9,844 nt of DNA, from NCBI GenBank assembly GCA_947464585.1, contig CANHYS010000039.1, positions 1 through 9,844 on the forward strand, written 5' to 3'. The DNA comes from Planctomycetaceae bacterium (GTDB taxonomy: Bacteria; Planctomycetota; Planctomycetia; Pirellulales; UBA1268). Shown one piece after another: positions 5,791 to 9,844 of this stretch. Each line of letters starts with the position of its first letter. Position 1 is the first letter of the stretch. A program made the translations under genes and the position numbers. The notes below the pieces were generated by a model, which saw only the letters and a program-made list of their open reading frames with translations, made no database searches and had not been told where the DNA came from.

Positions 5791-6912
5791 TCAGAAATCG
5801 GTCGACACGCTACCCGCGTCGTTGCGGCCACCCAGCCGCTGGTAGACGACGTAGTCGATTTCGTTGGGGATGAAGAGCACGGCCCCGTCGCACATCCCCG
5901 CCGTCACGCCGCTGCCATGGGCACTCCGGGCGGGGTAGACCCCATCGCCCCCAATGATCCACGCACCGCTGGACGCCGACGTGCTCGTGGGGTATCTCCA
6001 GTTTGGCGGGGCGACGGTGTTGTAGCTTGTCGAATGAAAGCTGTTCTGGCTCCACATGTCGCCATTGTTGCTGCGGTGGCCGCTGGCGGCACCACCGTCC
6101 ATGGCTGCCTGCGCGGCGGCACCGAGCGCGTCTACCTGCGATTGGGGCGGCATGACGGGCGTCGTGATCGATGACGTCGGAACCGAATTGAGCATGTCGC
6201 GGGGAAAGGTGAAGGCGGCTGAGCTGTTGTCGCCGGTAAGGATTTCAGACAGGAGAATCGTCTTGCTCAGGCCATCCGTGACCGAACTGAGCTTCGTGTT
6301 CTTGCTCCGCTGCACCGGGCCGTTCATGGCCGCGTTGTCCCAGTAGAACGTGGAGCCGGTGTTCCACGCATAGTTCACGCCGGGAGTCACCACGACCGCG
6401 TCGGAGGGGCAGCGGAAGCCTGGCACTCGTCTCAGGCTGATACTCTTGTTTCTGTTGGTCGGCAGGCTCGGGTCGTCATGGGACGCACTCGGACCATCGA
6501 CCCAATTCTTCACCTGATAGCCGGCGATAACGTCACCGCCCTCGATGAATGGGAGCACCGAACAGTGCAATGCCGACCAGTACAGAGACGCGCTCGCCGA
6601 TGACCACCACATGCTTCCGGTCTGCACGTATCCGGCTGCCAGAAACGACGCCTGAGACTGTGTGCTCGCGAGATTCTGCATGCCGAGTGCCATCTGCTTG
6701 ACCCGGTTCACACAGTCCGAACGCCGGGCCGACTCGCGAGCCGCCTGAACGGCAGGCAGCAGCAGGCCCACCAGCGTGCCGATGATTGCGATCACGACCA
6801 GCAGCTCGACCAGAGTAAACGCACCCCGGCGATGCGGGCCGCGGCTCCCGCCCCGGTGGCTTTCCATGACCGACTGCACGGCGGCAGCTTGGCTTTCGTG
6901 GCTCGTGTTCAT
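5791..6912 (-). CDS. DUF1559 pseudopilin-like protein B
   Basis: A 373-residue protein from ATG 6912. This start aligns with that of protein A ([14 protein letters not shown] versus MHTNRDRGSAAVQS) and has AGGAG 6 nt upstream; the frame is open to an ATG at 6957, but those 15 codons lie in the conserved leader. The prepilin signal and helix are [18 protein letters not shown] (Gly30, Ala31, Phe32, Glu36), then [30 protein letters not shown]. The middle contains FRCPSDAVV and the family-typical [15 protein letters not shown], where protein A has KDVTDGLSGTILIGE. The C-terminus [33 protein letters not shown] matches the DUF1559 end signature, with CDG in place of the usual ADG. The protein is probably exported, processed by a prepilin peptidase and used in an extracytoplasmic fibre or secretion-like complex. 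It is the first gene of the leftward block and diverges from the second beta-helix gene. Confidence 0.94.
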   Translation of the reverse strand: MNTSHESQAAAVQSVMESHRGGSRGPHRRGAFTLVELLVVIAIIGTLVGLLLPAVQAARESARRSDCVNRVKQMALGMQNLASTQSQASFLAAGYVQTGSMWWSSASASLYWSALHCSVLPFIEGGDVIAGYQVKNWVDGPSASHDDPSLPTNRNKSISLRRVPGFRCPSDAVVVTPGVNYAWNTGSTFYWDNAAMNGPVQRSKNTKLSSVTDGLSKTILLSEILTGDNSSAAFTFPRDMLNSVPTSSITTPVMPPQSQVDALGAAAQAAMDGGAASGHRSNNGDMWSQNSFHSTSYNTVAPPNWRYPTSTSASSGAWIIGGDGVYPARSAHGSGVTAGMCDGAVLFIPNEIDYVVYQRLGGRNDAGSVSTDF

Positions 6913-6918
6913 CCTTGA

Positions 6919-6923
6919 CTCCT
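6919..6923 (-). promoter_or_regulatory. Ribosome site deciding start 6912
   Basis: AGGAG lies 6 nt before the ATG at 6912. This and alignment with DUF1559 A support the shorter start over the ATG at 6957. Confidence 0.8.
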
Positions 6924-7043
6924 GATAGGGGTTGCCGGCCGCAGTGCTCCGGCCCAAATGCCTATTTTCCCGCGGGTTTGGACGACTGTGCGTAGGTTCT
7001 CCGCCGCCCTCTACCTTGATTTCTAGCCCCGGTGCCAGCGTCT

Positions 7044-7069
7044 GGCTATTGGAGTTTCCTCCAATAGCC
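7044..7069. promoter_or_regulatory. Perfect 11-bp palindrome between divergent genes
   Basis: GGCTATTGGAG and its exact reverse complement are separated by TTTC. The 8-bp core and 4-nt spacer match the element at 2351-2370, except that the loop reads GAAA here on the minus strand and there on the plus strand. The two flanking genes diverge, so no gene ends here and a terminator role is unlikely. An operator or leader hairpin fits better. Confidence 0.7.
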
Positions 7070-7090
7070 GCCGTTTTGGTCCCGGCGAGA

Positions 7091-7098
7091 CTCCAATA
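7091..7098 (+). promoter_or_regulatory. Extra half-site CTCCAATA
   Basis: A third copy of the half-site lies in the same orientation, 32 nt (about three helical turns) from the right arm of the 7044-7069 palindrome and 71 nt before the rightward beta-helix start. It could support cooperative binding of a regulator, but an 8-nt match can also occur by chance. Confidence 0.35.
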
Positions 7099-7158
7099 TG
7101 TCGGTGCGGGCCAGCTACCGTTGCACGGCCAGCAACATGGATCGACACTTTGCGACCA

Positions 7159-7163
7159 AGAGG
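7159..7163 (+). promoter_or_regulatory. Ribosome site deciding start 7170
   Basis: AGAGG lies 6 nt before ATG 7170. The upstream ATGs at 7098 (inside the half-site) and 7137 have no comparable site and would push the signal peptide inward. Confidence 0.65.
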
Positions 7164-7169
7164 TTCTCG

Positions 7170-9248
7170 ATGCGTCAGCCCACCGCCCTCCGCCGCAGCA
7201 CCCTCGCGGCCCTGTTTCTCGGCCTGACGGCCGCCTCGTTTGGCATTGGTGGCACGTCCCCAGCTGCCCCTGCCCACGCCGCCGACGTCTTCGTCACTCC
7301 CGCCGGCAACGACGCAGCCGATGGAACGGCTGAAAAACCCGTGGCCACGCTGCGGCTGGCGCTCGACCGCGTCCGTGCGATCCGGGCGGCCGAGCCTGGC
7401 CGCGATACACCCATCGAGGTCGAGCTGGCCGACGGCAGGTACGAACTGGCCCAAACGGTCGAAATCACCCGGGAAGACTCGGGCACGGAGCGGTCGCCGA
7501 CCGTGATTCGAGCTACCGCCGGCGGCCGGGCCGTGCTCAGCGGTGGCCGGGCCGTGAAGGAGTGGCTGCCCGTCACGGAGGAGGCCGTCGTGGCGCGGCT
7601 CGACCCGGCCGCCAGGGGCCACGTGGTACAGGCCGATCTCAAGGCCCTCGGAGTCGCCGACTACGGTGTGATGAGCGGTGGATTCGGGCTGAATGGCGGG
7701 CCAGGGCTCGAGCTCTTCCACAACGACACTCCGATGACCGTGGCCCGCTATCCGAACAAGGGGTTTATCAAGATCACGGAGGTGCTTGGGCCCACGCCGG
7801 TCGACATCCGCGGCACGAAGGGCTGCCGGGAAGCGCGGTTCCAGACCGACGACCAGCGGGTGGCACGCTGGGCCGCCGAGCCGGCCGGCATGGTGCTCGG
7901 CTACTGGTTCTGGGATTGGGCGGAGCAGCGGCAGCCGATCGAGTCGATCGATGCCTCGGGCCTTGTCCTCACGCTCAAGGAGCCTTTTCATGGCTACGGC
8001 TATCGCAAAGGACAGTGGTTCTACGGTTTCAATCTGCTCTGCGAACTCGACACGCCGGGCGAGTGGTATCTCGACCGCGATCGGGGAATCCTCTATTTCT
8101 GGCCACCGACCGCGGCGGGGACGGGCACGAGCGTGGTGTCGGTGCTCGGCAGCCTCGTGACGGCGAAGGACGCCTCCCACGTCGTGCTCCGTGGCCTCAC
8201 GTTTGAGGCGGCGCGGGGCAAGGGTGCCGCGATCTCCGGTGGCCGGGCCGTCACCGTCGCAGGCTGCATCTTTCGCAACCTCGGCGGCACCGCGGTGAGC
8301 GTCTGGGGCACCGGCCATCGGGTGACCGGCTGCGACATCTCGAACACGGGCGACGGCGGCATCAGTCTCGGTGGCGGCGATCGGAAAACGCTCACTCCGG
8401 GGGGCAACACCGCCGACAACAACCACATCCACCACTATAGCCGCTGGAACCGCATGTATCGCAGCGCCATCGCCATCGACGGCGTCGGCAACCGGGCCGC
8501 TCACAACCTCATTCATCACGCGCCGCACATCGCCATTTCATTCGGCGGCAATGATCACGTGCTGGAGTTCAACGAGATCCATGATGTGTGTGAGGAGTCG
8601 AACGACGCGGGTGCCGTCTACTGCGGCAGGGATTGGACCTGCCGCGGCAACCTGATCCGCCACAACTCTTTCCACGACATCACGGGCTTCGAGGGGAAGG
8701 GCTGCGTGGGCGTCTATCTCGACGACCAGTTTTCCTCGGCGCGGATCGAGGGCAACCTGTTCCGGCGTGTGACCCGCGCGGCCTTCATCGGAGGCGGCCG
8801 CGACAACGCCATCGTCAACAACGTCTTCGTCGACTGCACGCCGGCGGTGCATGTCGATGCGCGGGGCCTCGGCTGGGCGGCCTTCCAGCGGGAATCGCTC
8901 ATGAAGCGTCTGGCGGATGTGCCCTGGCAGGGAGAGCCGTGGAAGTCGCGGTATCCGGAGCTGAGCGGCCTCGACGCAGATCCCGGGCAGATGACGCCGG
9001 CGGGCAACGTGATCGAGCGCAACATCCAGTGGCGCGGCAAGTGGGACGCGATCGAAGCGAAGGCCGGCGCATTCCTCACGCTCCGCAACAACCTGCTGGG
9101 GATGGATCCGTCATTTGTTGACGAGAAGAATGGGAATTTCCAGTTGCGAGATGATTCCTTCGCGCTCAGGATGGGCTTCGAGCGAATCCCACTCGACAAG
9201 ATCGGCCTGCGCGTGGACGAGTTTCGGCCGTCGCTGCCGGCACCGTGA
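7170..9248 (+). CDS. Secreted right-handed beta-helix protein, putative carbohydrate-active
   Basis: A 692-residue protein from ATG 7170; the frame is open further upstream to 7098. Signal peptide: [20 protein letters not shown]...SPAAPAHA, cleaved near residue 37. The mature N-terminus [45 protein letters not shown] and [24 protein letters not shown] (~38-130) is the same module as in the leftward beta-helix protein, though the rest is much diverged. Beta-helix coils run from ~335 to 660, with [11 protein letters not shown] (~478-489), VGVYLDDQ (~512-520) and many N-x-I/F-x-x-N turns. The end [28 protein letters not shown] is the usual closing motif. There is no C-terminal lectin-like domain. 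It is likely an extracytoplasmic polysaccharide lyase or hydrolase or a related binding protein; the substrate cannot be told. It diverges from DUF1559 B and is followed closely by an oxidoreductase gene, probably in one operon. Confidence 0.88.
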   Translation: MRQPTALRRSTLAALFLGLTAASFGIGGTSPAAPAHAADVFVTPAGNDAADGTAEKPVATLRLALDRVRAIRAAEPGRDTPIEVELADGRYELAQTVEITREDSGTERSPTVIRATAGGRAVLSGGRAVKEWLPVTEEAVVARLDPAARGHVVQADLKALGVADYGVMSGGFGLNGGPGLELFHNDTPMTVARYPNKGFIKITEVLGPTPVDIRGTKGCREARFQTDDQRVARWAAEPAGMVLGYWFWDWAEQRQPIESIDASGLVLTLKEPFHGYGYRKGQWFYGFNLLCELDTPGEWYLDRDRGILYFWPPTAAGTGTSVVSVLGSLVTAKDASHVVLRGLTFEAARGKGAAISGGRAVTVAGCIFRNLGGTAVSVWGTGHRVTGCDISNTGDGGISLGGGDRKTLTPGGNTADNNHIHHYSRWNRMYRSAIAIDGVGNRAAHNLIHHAPHIAISFGGNDHVLEFNEIHDVCEESNDAGAVYCGRDWTCRGNLIRHNSFHDITGFEGKGCVGVYLDDQFSSARIEGNLFRRVTRAAFIGGGRDNAIVNNVFVDCTPAVHVDARGLGWAAFQRESLMKRLADVPWQGEPWKSRYPELSGLDADPGQMTPAGNVIERNIQWRGKWDAIEAKAGAFLTLRNNLLGMDPSFVDEKNGNFQLRDDSFALRMGFERIPLDKIGLRVDEFRPSLPAP

Positions 9249-9303
9249 GGAACGTTGATACGATGCTGGAGCCGGAGCCAGATGCCCCTGGAGAATGCAC
9301 ATC

Positions 9304-9844
9304 ATGTCCGAGAGCCGTTCAGAGGATCGTTCGAGCCCCGTGCTTCGCCGGCGGTTTCTCGCCGCCGTGTCGGCGGCCGCTGCGGCGCCGCTCGGCGCGA
9401 CCTGCGGCTCGCCTTCGGCTGCGGCGGGAGAGCCTGTGCCACCCGGCCTCTTTCGTGAGCCGTCGCAGGACCTGCCCCTCGTCGAGGATGCCGATGTGAT
9501 CGTCTGCGGTGCCGGGCCGGCGGGTGTGACGGCAGCGATCTCCGCCGCCCGTGCCGGCGCCCGCGTGCGGCTCTTTGAATGGCGCGGCTGCCTCGGCGGC
9601 GTTTGGACGGCGGGCCTGCTCGGCTACCTGCTCGACTTCGACAAGACGGGATTCGCCACCGAACTTGCGAGCCTGCTGGCAGCCCGGGGCCTGCGCCGCG
9701 GGGACGGCCGTTCGAGCTTCTGCTATGAGCCCGAGGGCATGAAGGTGGTGCTCGAGGAACTCTGCGGCAAGGCCGGGGTGACGATTCAACTGCACACACG
9801 CGTGGCCGCGGCATTTCGTGATGGCCGCCGGCTCCGCACGGTCG
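9304..9844 (+). CDS. Tat-exported FAD-dependent oxidoreductase, N-terminal part (3' end outside window)
   Basis: An open frame from ATG 9304 continues to the window end (180 codons plus 1 nt). Residues 15-19 (RRRFL), followed by AAVSAAAAAPLGA, form a twin-arginine signal, pointing to export of a protein folded with its cofactor. Residues ~63-86 (ADVIVCGAGPAGVTAAISAARAG) are a dinucleotide-binding Rossmann motif GxGxxG, followed by VRLFEWRGCLGGVWTAGLL, where Glu92 is placed to contact the FAD ribose. This fits the FAD_oxidored type of exported flavoproteins that are numerous in planctomycetes; the substrate is unknown. GGAG lies 10 nt before the ATG. The gene starts 55 nt after the beta-helix gene with no obvious terminator between, so co-transcription is likely, and a role in oxidising a sugar or related product is possible but unproven. 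Confidence 0.85.
   Translation, partial: MSESRSEDRSSPVLRRRFLAAVSAAAAAPLGATCGSPSAAAGEPVPPGLFREPSQDLPLVEDADVIVCGAGPAGVTAAISAARAGARVRLFEWRGCLGGVWTAGLLGYLLDFDKTGFATELASLLAARGLRRGDGRSSFCYEPEGMKVVLEELCGKAGVTIQLHTRVAAAFRDGRRLRTV

Larger units (their letters stand above)
6913..7069 (-). promoter_or_regulatory. Conserved 5' leader of DUF1559 gene B / divergent intergenic region
   Basis: It aligns with the leader of DUF1559 gene A. On the plus strand the shared blocks are TAGGGGTTGCCGGC 14 nt from the ATG (6926-6939), GGCCC at 39 nt (6951-6955), TTCTCCGCC at 85 nt (6997-7005) and the palindrome core at 135 nt. Spacing is identical or shifted by 1-3 nt compared with copy A. The region is also upstream of the rightward beta-helix gene, so part of it may serve both directions. 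No confident promoter hexamers were seen. Confidence 0.6.

Noticed and set aside
6913..6957. N-terminal extension of DUF1559 B to ATG 6957
   Set aside because: The extra codons lie in the leader shared with DUF1559 A, whose corresponding frame has no ATG, and AGGAG is placed for the ATG at 6912.
7044..7069. Palindrome as an intrinsic terminator
   Set aside because: The flanking genes diverge, so no transcript is expected to end here, and only a short TTTT lies several bases away.
7544..8250. Short repeated string GGTGGCCGGGCCGT inside the second beta-helix gene
   Set aside because: Both copies encode SGGRAV in GC-rich codons; it is an ordinary recurrence within a repetitive beta-helix protein, not a DNA element.
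7023..8528. 501-codon open frame on the minus strand
   Set aside because: It is antisense to the second beta-helix gene, has no ribosome site or recognisable motif, and its composition (long runs of Val, Ala, Arg, His and Asp) is typical of a shadow frame.

Overview
The window looks like a chromosomal segment from a GC-rich member of the Planctomycetota, probably Pirellulales-like. The evidence is two DUF1559 pseudopilin-like proteins with the typical [14 protein letters not shown]...[15 protein letters not shown]-terminus, small lipoproteins directly downstream of them, large secreted right-handed beta-helix proteins, and repeats that read like the dispersed repeats of these genomes. No RNA gene, CRISPR array, transposase or phage gene was seen.

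Layout. A leftward (minus-strand) block of six genes fills positions 1-6912. In transcription order these are: DUF1559 protein B (6912-5791), helical lipoprotein B (5772-5359), a 925-residue secreted beta-helix protein with a C-terminal jelly-roll-like domain (5197-2420), DUF1559 protein A (2219-1155), a transthyretin/carboxypeptidase-regulatory-like lipoprotein A that overlaps it by 4 nt (1158-676), and the N-terminal part of an exported protein that resembles the sensory region of planctomycete hybrid kinases (483 to the window edge). A rightward block starts at 7170 with a second secreted beta-helix protein (7170-9248). It is followed after 55 nt by a Tat-exported FAD-dependent oxidoreductase cut off by the window end (from 9304). 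The two blocks diverge from a 257-nt intergenic region.

The most interesting structure is non-coding. The two DUF1559 genes have matching 5' leaders: the same short blocks lie at the same distances from the two start codons, and each leader contains the 20-nt palindrome TATTGGAG-N4-CTCCAATA about 132-135 nt upstream of the ATG. In the divergent region an extra half-site, CTCCAATA, lies on the beta-helix side. Both lipoprotein genes are also followed, within 8-16 nt of the stop codon, by near-identical 45-nt repeats (42/45 matches). The locus therefore contains two [leader palindrome - DUF1559 pseudopilin - lipoprotein - 3' repeat] cassettes around beta-helix proteins that may act on polysaccharides. 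A working hypothesis, inferred only, is a cell-surface fibre plus lipoprotein apparatus that is co-regulated with, and works alongside, secreted carbohydrate-active enzymes.

The longest stretch without a gene is 257 nt (6913-7169). The other gaps (484-675, 2220-2419, 5198-5358) hold the repeats, leaders and a probable terminator listed below. Many long open frames on the opposite strands are GC-driven shadows and are not listed as genes.
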